Assembly: GCF_900269665.1 (NCBI RefSeq)
Contig: NZ_LT985361.1
Location: 7,419,240-7,483,239, forward strand
DNA length: 64,000 bases
Source: Nocardia suismassiliense
Lineage (GTDB): Bacteria; Actinomycetota; Actinomycetes; Mycobacteriales; Mycobacteriaceae
Direction of reading: 5' to 3'
How positions within the stretch are numbered: the first letter of the stretch is position 1; each line of letters starts with the position of its first letter. Shown in pieces: positions 1 through 7,917 of the stretch. The position numbers were made by a program, and so were the translations under genes. Under the pieces are notes generated by a model. The model did no database searches. It was not told the DNA's origin and worked only from the letters and a program-made list of their open reading frames with translations.

Positions 1-587
1 TGTTCCGGATCGGAGGCGTGCTCGGAGGCGTGCCGGCCGAGCAGCATGTCGCGCACGCCGCGCACGTTCACGCCGGGCTCGTCGGCCGGGCTGTCCTGCA
101 TCGGCACCGAGACGCAGCCCATCACCCAGTCGTAACCGGTGAGCTGGATGTAGTGCAGGATGCCCGCCCACATCAGCGTCAGCACCGAACCGTTGCGGTG
201 ATCGGGCACCACGCAGGCGCGACCCATCTCGACGATCCGGCGGCCTGCCGGATCCAGTTGGGTCAGATCGAATTCCGTGGCCGTGTAGTAGCCGCCCGCC
301 GCGGCGACCTTGTCCGGCGGCAGCATGCGGTAGCAGCCGACGAAATCTTCGGTCAGGTCGTCGCGGACCAGCAGGTGGTCGCAGTGGTCGTCGAATCGGT
401 CGGCATCGAGGCCGGTGCCGTTGTCGGGGATGTGGAATCCGGGCTCGCCGGCGAACACGCCGTAGCGCAGTCGTTGCGCCGCCGCGCGATGCTCTGCGTC
501 GGACGAGACGACCAGCGAGTACCGTGACCGTTCCACCCCGGAGTCCGTCGAGCGCGCCGGGGCTGTCAACACGGACGTAATAGTCAT
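1..587 (-). CDS. GNAT-family N-acyltransferase (3' end outside window)
   Basis: The reading frame starts at an ATG at 587 on the minus strand and runs off the left edge, leaving about 195 residues. The visible protein contains RYGVFAGEPGF and VEMGRACVVPDHRNG, the conserved blocks of hemolysin-like/OlsB-type acyltransferases (Acetyltransf_5, GNAT fold), which move an acyl group from acyl-ACP or acyl-CoA to an amine. In M. tuberculosis the gene beside etfA (Rv3027c) is of this type and is followed by a PlsC-like acyltransferase, so a lipid-modifying role is plausible. The substrate cannot be read from the sequence. A long frame on the plus strand over the same DNA is a high-GC shadow. Confidence 0.8.
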   Translation of the reverse strand, partial: MTITSVLTAPARSTDSGVERSRYSLVVSSDAEHRAAAQRLRYGVFAGEPGFHIPDNGTGLDADRFDDHCDHLLVRDDLTEDFVGCYRMLPPDKVAAAGGYYTATEFDLTQLDPAGRRIVEMGRACVVPDHRNGSVLTLMWAGILHYIQLTGYDWVMGCVSVPMQDSPADEPGVNVRGVRDMLLGRHASEHASDPE

Positions 588-834
588 ATGGCTAATGAAT
601 CCAGCCCGAGACTGCGCTGGAGCAACCTCGAAGTGTCTCGACGATGCCGACTCGGTGAACGAGATGCCAGACTCGCCCGCCTCTCCGCGCCTTCAAGCCA
701 GATTCGGGTGCCGCGACAGCAGCGTCGGCGCCCGGCGGTTGGGACGCGAACGGGGTCAGCCCGTACCCGACGAGTTACCCATGTCGTCACGAAATCAGTT
801 GCCGCGCCAAGGCAAACCTCGCCGACAACAAAAT

Positions 835-869
835 GAGCCGCGCCCCTCAGATCTGGAGGGACGCGACTC
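835..869 (-). terminator. Rho-independent terminator after ndh
   Basis: Arms GAG-CGCG-CCCTC and GAGGG-CGCG-CTC pair with two mismatches around AGATCT. Read on the minus strand, the stem is followed by ATTTTGTTG, a U-rich tail. It lies 16 bases beyond the ndh stop codon. The rest of 588-834 holds no gene I can support. Confidence 0.7.
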
Positions 870-884
870 ACGGACTGAGACGGC

Positions 885-2177
885 TCAGGCCGCACTCCGT
901 TCAGGTTCTCGTGCGGCTTGCGTGGTCTTCTCCACCTCGGCGAACCCGGGCCGCCCGGTGCCGATGAAGGCGACCAGCCAGGACGCCACCGCGGCGAAGC
1001 GGTTACGGAATCCGACCAGGTAGAACAGGTGCACCGCGAGCCACATGAACCAGGCGATCAGACCGCGGAAAGTGATCTTGTCGTTCAGCTTGGTCACCGC
1101 GCTGAACCGGCTGATCACCGCCATGCTGCCCTTGTCCCAGTACTTGAACGCGGTGCCCGCCTGCTTCTTTCGGCGAATGATGTCGGCGGCGTGCCTGCCC
1201 TCCTGCATGGCCACCGGCGACTGGCCCGGGTAGCCGTTCAGCGAGGTCATGTCGCCGATCGCGTAGATGTCGGCGTAGCCGCCGACGGTCAGGTCGGGAT
1301 TGATCAACAGCCGTCCGGCCCGGTCGGTTTCGACGCCGGTGGCCTCGGCCAGCACCTTGGCGAACCCGCCCACCTGTACACCGGCCGACCAGACGATGGT
1401 CTCCGCCGCGATGTCGCGCTCGACGCCGCTCTTGTCCTTGACGGTGACCTTGCCGTGCTCGATGTCGGTGACGAAGGTGCCGAGCAGCACGTCGACGCCG
1501 GTGCGGGTCAACGACTTCTTCGCGTACTCCGACAGCCCGCCGCCGAACGGTGGCAGCACCTCACCGGCACCCTCGACCAGGGTGACCGAAACTTCTTGGT
1601 GGTAGTACCTTTTCGCCAGTTCCTTCAGCTGACCGGCCACCTCGACGCCGGTCGCGCCCGCCCCGACGACCACGAAGCTCAGCAGCCTGCGCCGGGTCTC
1701 CTCGTCGGCGCCCGCGGCCTCGGCGAAGACCCGCTGGATCTGCGCGCGCAGCAGTTTCGCGTCGTCGATGGTCTTGAGCGAGAAGGTCTTCTCGGCGAAA
1801 TCGTCACGGCCGAAGTAGGACTGGCTGGCGCCGGTGGCGGCGATCAGCGAGCCGTACCGGATGCGGCGCTGCTCGCCGTCGTGCTCATAAGTGACGATCG
1901 CCTTGTCCGGGTCGATCGCCACGACCTTGCCGAGACGCACATCGGCCTCGCGGTGACGGCGCAGAATGGAGGCGATCGGCGGCGCGATCTCCTCCGATGC
2001 CAGCACACCGGTCGCTACCTGGTACAACAACGGTTGGAACAGGTGCTCCGGCGTGCTAGAGATCAGCACGTAATCGATACCCGACTTGGCAAGTTGCTTG
2101 GCGGCGGAGAGTCCGCCGAACCCCGATCCGACGATGACGACACCCGCGGTTTCGATTCCCGCATCCACGTACTGCAT
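885..2177 (-). CDS. ndh: Type II NADH dehydrogenase (NADH:quinone oxidoreductase)
   Basis: A 430-residue single-polypeptide flavoprotein that would pass electrons from NADH to menaquinone at the inner face of the membrane without pumping protons. It has an N-terminal FAD dinucleotide fold (VVIVGSGFGGLSAAKQLA, residues about 13-30), a second NAD-binding fold (VVVGAGATGVEVAG, about residue 167) and the FAD-closing motif YAIGDMTS near residue 305. A hydrophobic stretch near the C-terminus (FMWLAVHLFYLVGF) fits membrane association. The ATG at 2177 has a GGAGG site just upstream. It is divergent from a LysR regulator across 111 bases. It interrupts the GNAT-etfA order known from mycobacteria, so it is probably a lineage-specific insertion. 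Confidence 0.88.
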   Translation of the reverse strand: MQYVDAGIETAGVVIVGSGFGGLSAAKQLAKSGIDYVLISSTPEHLFQPLLYQVATGVLASEEIAPPIASILRRHREADVRLGKVVAIDPDKAIVTYEHDGEQRRIRYGSLIAATGASQSYFGRDDFAEKTFSLKTIDDAKLLRAQIQRVFAEAAGADEETRRRLLSFVVVGAGATGVEVAGQLKELAKRYYHQEVSVTLVEGAGEVLPPFGGGLSEYAKKSLTRTGVDVLLGTFVTDIEHGKVTVKDKSGVERDIAAETIVWSAGVQVGGFAKVLAEATGVETDRAGRLLINPDLTVGGYADIYAIGDMTSLNGYPGQSPVAMQEGRHAADIIRRKKQAGTAFKYWDKGSMAVISRFSAVTKLNDKITFRGLIAWFMWLAVHLFYLVGFRNRFAAVASWLVAFIGTGRPGFAEVEKTTQAAREPERSAA

Positions 2178-2288
2178 GACAGCCTCCTTCTCTCATTACC
2201 AACCGTCATCGGGAAGCGAGATATTTCAGGTGTTAGGGCGCATAATGCAGATGACTCTTATCTCGATCCGTCATTAATCGGAGGCGCT

Positions 2289-3146
2289 GTGGAACTTCGG
2301 CAGCTCACCTACTTCGTCGCCGTCTGCGAGGAGCTCAGCTTCAGCGGTGCCGCCGCACGGTGCTTTATCTCACAGTCGGCGATCAGCCATCAAATCTCCC
2401 GGCTCGAGCGCGATCTGGGCGTCTCGTTGTTCGAGCGCTCGACAAGATCAGTCGTACCCACCGACGCCACCGCACGGCTACTTCCCCTTGCGAAACAGAT
2501 GCTGAGCCTCGAGTCGGCCATCCGGGCCGCGGTACGCACCGTCGGGCCGCGCATCCGGCTCGCCGCGAACATGTCTTTCGCGACGAGATCGCTGTCCGCG
2601 ATCGCCGGCGCCCGCGCGACGCACCCCGAGGCGGAGATCGAGTTCGTCATCAAGCCGTTCCGGCAGCGCATCACCGCGGTCGCCGACGGCGACTGCGATC
2701 TCGCGCTGATCCGCGGCAGCGTCGATCAGCCCGGCCTCGAGGTCGAACAGCTGTGGGTCGAGGATCTGGTCATCGCCACCTCGAGCGCCCACCCGCTCGC
2801 CACCAGAGAAACCGTCACCCTGTCCGACCTCAGCCGGCATCCGCTGCTGCTGCCGCCGGAGCAGGAACAAGTATTGCTGCACACCGTGATTCGGTCCGCC
2901 TTCGCCGAGCTCCCCACCGGCCCCACCTTCGGCCCGCCGATCCCGCCCGACCACACCGCGACCATGGAACTCATCAACCGCCCCGACGCCTGGACGGTCC
3001 TCTACGCCGAAAGCCCCACCGAAGGCCTGGTCGTCCTGAAACTCGCCGAACACAAACTCCGCATCCCCGTCTCCGCCGTCCTCCGCAGCGACGCCCGCCG
3101 CTCCCCCATCCTCACCACCCTGCTCGCCGCCCTACACCGAACCTGA
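2289..3146 (+). CDS. LysR-family transcriptional regulator
   Basis: A 285-residue protein starting at GTG 2289, five bases after GGAGG. Residues 1-60 form the LysR winged helix-turn-helix (LRQLTYFVAVCEELSFSGAA, SAISHQISRLERDLG, LFERS); the rest is the periplasmic-binding-like effector domain. LysR proteins usually control the gene divergent to them, here the NADH dehydrogenase, through the shared 111-base intergenic region (2178-2288). I could not identify a convincing T-N11-A box there. The effector is unknown. The gene converges on the hypothetical gene at 3169 with only 22 bases between stop codons. Confidence 0.85.
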   Translation: MELRQLTYFVAVCEELSFSGAAARCFISQSAISHQISRLERDLGVSLFERSTRSVVPTDATARLLPLAKQMLSLESAIRAAVRTVGPRIRLAANMSFATRSLSAIAGARATHPEAEIEFVIKPFRQRITAVADGDCDLALIRGSVDQPGLEVEQLWVEDLVIATSSAHPLATRETVTLSDLSRHPLLLPPEQEQVLLHTVIRSAFAELPTGPTFGPPIPPDHTATMELINRPDAWTVLYAESPTEGLVVLKLAEHKLRIPVSAVLRSDARRSPILTTLLAALHRT

Positions 3147-3168
3147 CCCACCAGTGCGGGCGTGAATG

Positions 3169-4326
3169 TCAGGGCTGGCGGTCGATGAAACTCGGATCCA
3201 CGCTGATGTCTCCGGTAAGCCGCCAAACACCACGTTCGAAGATCAAATCACCCGACACCACGATCGGCTGCCTGCTCTGGTGCGCACGAATCGCCCAGGC
3301 GTATTCCTCGCCCGCCAGTGGCACATGGACCTTTCGCGGGCGGCCGTCCACATGTGTAGACAACACAATGCTCGTGGCTTCCTGATCTTCGTCACCGAGA
3401 TCATCCCGATTGAGGGTGCGCACAGTACCGAGCAGCGTCGTGTAGCGCGGCGGCTCCTCGCGCCGGACCAGCCGTTCCCGGACACGCGGCAAGCCGGCCA
3501 TTGCATTGCGATCGACGATGATTCGCGACGTGCTGACCTCGGGCGGCGGCTCCGCGGCCGCCCAATCGAACGATAGGTCAAGTGCGCGTAGCGTTTGCGG
3601 CTGAGTCAACTCCAGCACCGACTCCACCAAACCGGCGCTGAGCCCCAGCTGCCCGGACCGGTCGAGCGCGCTCTCGTCCCAATCGAGCGCCAGCTGCTTG
3701 GTGGACTGCAGACCCGTCGCCAACGTTGTCATCACCTTGCGCGGGAAAGGTACGGTCGGCGACCCGTCTTCGTGTGGCGGCAGGACATCACCGAGACGAG
3801 TTACGACTGTGAATACGAAGCTGCCGGGCTTCGTATGCCCGAGACGGACATCCTCTTCCAGGAATTCGGTGACCGTAGCCGACCTTCTACCCCGGTGCGA
3901 ATGAGTCGGGTCGTCAGCAGTTGTCGCGGCGGCTCGCATCATCGTGAGCAATGCTTCCAGCGTCGTCTCTGCCTGCCGAAACGGGATCGTCCCGTCGGTC
4001 ATTTCCTGGTCGAGCCGCACGAAGAAGAGATCGGCACGCGCTGCGGCGATACGTTCCGCCAGCTGCGCGGGATCCCAATCGTAGATCGCGGCGAGAGCTT
4101 GGAGCGTGTCCCGGAAACGCACTGGAAAGTCGACGTAATCGGTAGCCAACGGCAGCATCACCCGACCGAGGAGGCCATCCTCCCCCGGCAACCGCCAGAT
4201 CTCCTTGACATTGTGGTCGCGAGCTTCCAGCTGCCAATCGTGGCTCGCAAGATATTGGGACACGGCCGGAGGCGACAACGAGGACGCGATCTCCTGGAGA
4301 GCATCGAGCGGGATCTTCCTCACCAC
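3169..4326 (-). CDS. Hypothetical protein, partner of the DUF4365 protein
   Basis: A 385-residue protein I do not recognise. It starts with GTG at 4326 (or GTG at 4323) and overlaps the stop codon of the upstream DUF4365 gene, so the two are probably translationally coupled. No signal peptide or membrane segment is visible. The N-terminal two thirds look mixed alpha/beta (QYLASHDWQLEARD; VMLPLATDYVDFPVRFRDTL). The C-terminal 100 residues (GTVRTLNRDD, HVPLAGEEYAWAIRAH, PIVVSGDLIFERGVWRLTG) are beta-rich and could be an OB- or SH3-like barrel. Coupling to a nuclease-like protein suggests a conflict or DNA-handling module. That is inference from context. Confidence 0.7.
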   Translation of the reverse strand: MVRKIPLDALQEIASSLSPPAVSQYLASHDWQLEARDHNVKEIWRLPGEDGLLGRVMLPLATDYVDFPVRFRDTLQALAAIYDWDPAQLAERIAAARADLFFVRLDQEMTDGTIPFRQAETTLEALLTMMRAAATTADDPTHSHRGRRSATVTEFLEEDVRLGHTKPGSFVFTVVTRLGDVLPPHEDGSPTVPFPRKVMTTLATGLQSTKQLALDWDESALDRSGQLGLSAGLVESVLELTQPQTLRALDLSFDWAAAEPPPEVSTSRIIVDRNAMAGLPRVRERLVRREEPPRYTTLLGTVRTLNRDDLGDEDQEATSIVLSTHVDGRPRKVHVPLAGEEYAWAIRAHQSRQPIVVSGDLIFERGVWRLTGDISVDPSFIDRQP

Positions 4327-4889
4327 TGACCTCCTTCGCCGATTACCTGCATGATGCCCTGAAGACTGCCCACGTCGAACAGATTGCTTCGGGGCAGGTG
4401 AACCGTTTTGCTGGCCTTACCATCCTCGATCTCGCCGAGCTTCTTCGCATGCTGCCAGTACATGCGGCTCGAAGTGGTCAGGCCTGCTTCGGAAAGGTCG
4501 AGTAGCTGATCGGGATCCTCCGGTATGAGCAGTACGCCGAGTATCGCCGGTGCGAAGCGCTTGGGGCTCACCAGTTTGAGGAAGTGGTCACGCTTCAGCG
4601 ACCATGCCAGATGGTCGGCCTGGAGCAGCCGACTCTGGGTGGTGCACTTGAGCTGCATTTCGAATTCTGGGCAGTAGTATTTCGCATATTCCGCAGACGC
4701 GACGATGGTGATGTCGACTCCGTCGTGGTCCGTCTCATGCCCCTTGATGGAACATCCCGCAGCGGCGGCAACCATACGAATAAAAGCCACACTGAATTGT
4801 TCCTGCCGAGCAGTCATCGGCAGGCCACCGTCCAGAGTCGGTGCCGCCGACTCCGTTTGCAGACTTCCCCTGCCATCGACATCAACCAT
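4320..4889 (-). CDS. DUF4365-family protein (PD-(D/E)XK nuclease-like fold)
   Basis: A 189-residue protein from the ATG at 4889, chosen over an upstream in-frame start (4976) because GGGAGGG sits just before it. The pattern E30 (RQEQF), D59 in DGVDI, and E77-M-Q79-L-K81 in EFEMQLKCT matches DUF4365, a family with a PD-(D/E)XK-type core in which the last acidic residue is replaced by Gln (Q-x-K). Such proteins often occur in defence or toxin-like loci, fused to or beside NTPases and other partners. Here the partner is the 385-residue protein whose start overlaps this stop. Enzyme activity is not proven by sequence. Confidence 0.72.
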   Translation of the reverse strand: MVDVDGRGSLQTESAAPTLDGGLPMTARQEQFSVAFIRMVAAAAGCSIKGHETDHDGVDITIVASAEYAKYYCPEFEMQLKCTTQSRLLQADHLAWSLKRDHFLKLVSPKRFAPAILGVLLIPEDPDQLLDLSEAGLTTSSRMYWQHAKKLGEIEDGKASKTVHLPRSNLFDVGSLQGIMQVIGEGGQW

Positions 4890-4982
4890 GCAGCCCTCCC
4901 CCGATGTCCGCAGAACCCGCGCAGCGCGTGCCCCCTCGAGAACACTAGCTTCTCTCGTCACCCGATTCCCCAGCAACGAACA

Positions 4983-5015
4983 GGTGGCCCCGACTGAATT
5001 TCAGTCGGGGCCACC
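4983..5015 (-). terminator. Strong hairpin after etfA
   Basis: A perfect inverted repeat with 16-base arms (GGTGGCCCCGACTGAA and its complement) around one base. It lies 24 bases past the etfA stop codon, between etfA and the start of the DUF4365 gene. The symmetry would also stop transcription from the other direction. Confidence 0.8.
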
Positions 5016-5039
5016 ATGTTCGAGCGAGCTGAGGTTATC

Positions 5040-5996
5040 TCAGCCCTTGTGCGACTTGACCGCTTCGGTCAGTTGCGGGGCGACGTTGAAGAGGTCGCCG
5101 ACGATGCCGTAGTCCGCGATCTCGAAGATCGGGGCTTCTTCGTCCTTGTTGACCGCGACGATGGTCTTCGAGGTCTGCATGCCTGCCCGGTGCTGGATGG
5201 CGCCGGAGATGCCGAGGGCGATGTAGAGTTGCGGCGAGACGGTCTTGCCGGTCTGGCCGACCTGGAACTGGCCCGGGTAGTAGCCGGAGTCGACGGCGGC
5301 ACGCGAGGCGCCGACGGCGGCACCGAGCGAGTCGGCCAGCTCCTCGACGACCGAGAACTTCTCGGCGGAACCGACACCACGACCACCGGAGACGACGATG
5401 TTCGCCTCGGTGAGCTCCGGGCGGTCACCGGCGACGATCGGCTCGCGCGCGGTCACCTTGACCACGCCGTCTTCCTGCGCGGGCACCTCGACGGTGACCT
5501 TCTCACCGGCACCGGCCTGCGCGGACGCCTCGATGGCACCCGGGCGCACCGAGATCACCGGCACGTCGCCGGTGGCCTTGGCGTCGACGGTGAACGCGCC
5601 ACCGAAGATGGAGTGCACGGCGGTGCCGTCGGACTTGACGTCGATGACGTCGACCAGCAGACCGGAGCCGATGCGGGCGGCGAGGCGGCCCGACACCTCC
5701 TTGCCGTCGGCCGAGGCCGCGACGATGACGGCGGCCGGGGAGACCTGCTCGGTCAGCGCGGCGAGCACGTCGATCTTCGGGGTCAGCAGGTAGTTCTCCA
5801 CATCGTCGGATTCGGCGATGTAGATCTTCTCCGCACCGGCCGCGGCGAGCGCGTCGGCCAGCTTCTCGCCGGTGCCCGCGGTGCCGAGCACGACGGCGGC
5901 GGGCTCACCCAGGTTGCGGGCGGCGGTCAGGAGCTCGGTGCTGACCTTCTTGAGCGCACCGTCTGCGTGCTCAACGAGCACAAGTACTTCAGCCAT
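5040..5996 (-). CDS. etfA: Electron transfer flavoprotein alpha subunit
   Basis: A 318-residue FAD-binding subunit of the heterodimeric electron transfer flavoprotein, which takes electrons from acyl-CoA dehydrogenases and passes them to the quinone pool. The C-terminal FAD domain is intact: VVSGGRGVGSAEKF, GASRAAVDSGYYPGQFQVGQ, QLYIALGISGAIQHRAGM and IVAVNKDEEAPIFEIADYG. The N-terminal half is the alpha/beta domain that packs on EtfB. It follows etfB with 36 bases between them and is surely co-transcribed with it. It corresponds to Rv3028c (fixB) by position. Confidence 0.95.
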   Translation of the reverse strand: MAEVLVLVEHADGALKKVSTELLTAARNLGEPAAVVLGTAGTGEKLADALAAAGAEKIYIAESDDVENYLLTPKIDVLAALTEQVSPAAVIVAASADGKEVSGRLAARIGSGLLVDVIDVKSDGTAVHSIFGGAFTVDAKATGDVPVISVRPGAIEASAQAGAGEKVTVEVPAQEDGVVKVTAREPIVAGDRPELTEANIVVSGGRGVGSAEKFSVVEELADSLGAAVGASRAAVDSGYYPGQFQVGQTGKTVSPQLYIALGISGAIQHRAGMQTSKTIVAVNKDEEAPIFEIADYGIVGDLFNVAPQLTEAVKSHKG

Positions 5997-6032
5997 TTGT
6001 GTTCTCTCCTAAGCAGTCTCGGACCGGCGAAC

Positions 6033-6818
6033 TCAGATGATCTTCTGACCGACGAGGTACTGAGCGATCTTGGTGCCGCCGTCGCCTTCGTCCGCGATCT
6101 TCTCGCCCGCGGTCCGCGGCGGCTTCGGGGTGGCGCCGGTGACGGTGGTGCCCGCGTTCGCGACACCGACGGTCGACGGGTCGACGCCCAGATCGGCCAG
6201 CGTGAAGGTCTGCACTTCCTTCTTCTTCGCGGCCATGATGCCCTTGAAGGAGGGGAAGCGGGGTTCGTTGATCTTCTCGGTCACGCTGACGATGGCCGGG
6301 AGGGTGGCCTCCAGCTTGAAGACGCCATCGTCGGTCTCGCGCTCGCCGGTGACCTTGTCACCGTCGACGGTGAGCTTGCGCAGGTGGGTCAGCTGCGGCA
6401 GGCCGAGGTACTCGGCGATGATGGCGGGCACCGCACCGGCGCGACCGTCGGTCGCCTCGTTGCCCGCGATGACCAGCTCCACGCCCTCGACCTGGCCGAG
6501 CGCGCTCGCCAGCACCCAGGCGGTCTGCACGGCGTCGGAGCCGTGGATCGCCGGGTCGTTGATGTGGATGGCCTTGTCGGCGCCCATGGACAGCGCCTTG
6601 CGGATGGCCTCGGTGGCCCGGTCCGGACCGGCGGCCAGCACGGTGACCTCGCCGCCCTGCGCCTCCTTGATCAGCAGCGCTTCTTCGACGGCGCGCTCGT
6701 TGATCTCGTCGAGGACGGCGTCGGCGGCTTCGCGATCGAGGGTGTAGTCACCATCGGTCAGCTTGCGCTCGGACCAGGTGTCGGGAACCTGCTTGATGAG
6801 TACGACGATGTTCGGCAT
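6033..6818 (-). CDS. etfB: Electron transfer flavoprotein beta subunit
   Basis: A 261-residue EtfB starting at ATG 6818 (MPNIVVLIKQVPDTW), with GGAGG upstream. The frame stays open upstream to 6908 but those residues have no family counterpart. Conserved features include AVEEALLIKE, VTVLAAGPDRATEAIRKALSMGADKAIHI (alternating alpha/beta) and ELVIAGNEATDGRAGAVPAIIAEYLG, which binds the AMP/FAD interface. It is first in the etfBA operon. A perfect 8+8 inverted repeat 100 bases upstream is a likely operator. Confidence 0.95.
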   Translation of the reverse strand: MPNIVVLIKQVPDTWSERKLTDGDYTLDREAADAVLDEINERAVEEALLIKEAQGGEVTVLAAGPDRATEAIRKALSMGADKAIHINDPAIHGSDAVQTAWVLASALGQVEGVELVIAGNEATDGRAGAVPAIIAEYLGLPQLTHLRKLTVDGDKVTGERETDDGVFKLEATLPAIVSVTEKINEPRFPSFKGIMAAKKKEVQTFTLADLGVDPSTVGVANAGTTVTGATPKPPRTAGEKIADEGDGGTKIAQYLVGQKII

Positions 6819-6918
6819 CGGTCTTCGTCGACCTCCTGTTCTGGTTACACGTATGGGCGGTCGCACGAGCGGGCCGTACGTCCGTGTGAGTAGCTCAGGG
6901 CGTGACACTACCCTACGT

Positions 6919-6940
6919 TAAGTTACTCATGGGTAACTTA
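6919..6940. promoter_or_regulatory. Inverted repeat TAAGTTAC-N6-GTAACTTA upstream of etfB
   Basis: A perfect dyad with 8-base arms in the divergent region between etfB (start 6818) and the methyltransferase (start 7096). Size and shape fit a TetR-family operator. Because ETF serves beta-oxidation, a fatty-acid-responsive repressor is a reasonable guess; the regulator itself is not in the window. The rest of 6819-7095 holds no gene. Confidence 0.5.
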
Positions 6941-7095
6941 GTCGCTTCTCTCTCACAACGCCAGTCCCGGCGATATCGTGCCGGGCTGAAGCCCAACCTC
7001 GCGACCCCCGCATGACGGCGGATCGGCACTGGGTACGGGTGTCTCGGTGACCGGGTGCGGGTATCCCGCAAACTCCCGGTACCAGTAACGTCGGA

Positions 7096-7917
7096 ATGAT
7101 GAGCGAGGCTGTGATCCCTGCCGCAGTGCACGACCCGACGGGCATGACCGACGCCCCGGCGACGACCGGCGGTGCCGTCGAACCGCTGCCGTTGACCGGC
7201 GAGCGCACCGTCCCCGGCATCGCCGAGGAGAACTACTGGTTCCGCAGGCACGAGATCGCCTATGCCCGGCTGCTCGACCGCTGCGCCGGAAAAACCGTGC
7301 TGGAGGCCGGATCCGGCGAAGGCTACGGCGCCGACATGATCGCCACGGTGGCCACCAAGGTCACAGGCGTCGACTACGACACCGGCGCGGTCGAGCACGT
7401 GCGCGCCCGGTACCCGCGGGTGGAGATGATCCAGGGCAACCTCGCGGCGCTGCCGCTGCCCGACGCCTCGGTCGACGTCGTGGTGAATTTCCAAGTGATC
7501 GAACATCTTTGGGACCAGGGTCAGTTCCTCCGGGAGTGCCTGCGGGTGTTGCGTCCCGGCGGCGAACTGCTGATCAGCACGCCGAACCGGATCACCTTCT
7601 CCCCCGGCCGCGATACCCCGCTCAACCCGTTCCACACCCGCGAACTGAACGCCGCCGAGCTCACCGAACTGCTGGTCGAGGCCGGATTCGAGGTCGCGCA
7701 GATGACCGGCGTGCACCACGGCCCGAGCCTGAAAGCGTTGGACGCCAAGCACGGTGGCTCGTTCATCGATGCGCAGATCGAGCGGGCCCTGGCCGGCGAG
7801 CCGTGGCCCGCCGACCTCACCGCCGACGTCGCGGCCGTCACCATCGACGACTTCGTGCTGATCGCCGAGGACATCGACGCGAGCCTCGATCTGGTCGCCA
7901 TCGCGGTGAAGCCTTGA
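7096..7917 (+). CDS. SAM-dependent methyltransferase (Rv3030-like, MGLP cluster)
   Basis: A 273-residue class I methyltransferase: motif I VLEAGSGEGYGADM, the acidic strand VTGVDYD, VDVVVNFQVIEHLWD and CLRVLRPGGELLISTPN. Its position directly before a GH57 branching-type enzyme and a GT4 glycosyltransferase, with overlapping genes, matches the Rv3030-Rv3032 cluster for 6-O-methylglucose lipopolysaccharide. The predicted role is O-methylation of the alpha-glucan, but the position methylated cannot be told from sequence. Two ATG codons in a row (7096, 7099) are possible starts, with only a weak ribosome site. Confidence 0.85.
   Translation: MMSEAVIPAAVHDPTGMTDAPATTGGAVEPLPLTGERTVPGIAEENYWFRRHEIAYARLLDRCAGKTVLEAGSGEGYGADMIATVATKVTGVDYDTGAVEHVRARYPRVEMIQGNLAALPLPDASVDVVVNFQVIEHLWDQGQFLRECLRVLRPGGELLISTPNRITFSPGRDTPLNPFHTRELNAAELTELLVEAGFEVAQMTGVHHGPSLKALDAKHGGSFIDAQIERALAGEPWPADLTADVAAVTIDDFVLIAEDIDASLDLVAIAVKP

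Noticed and set aside
588..834. Short overlapping ORFs on both strands between the GNAT and ndh genes
   Set aside because: They lack ribosome sites and recognisable domains, and they overlap one another antisense. Treated as non-coding.
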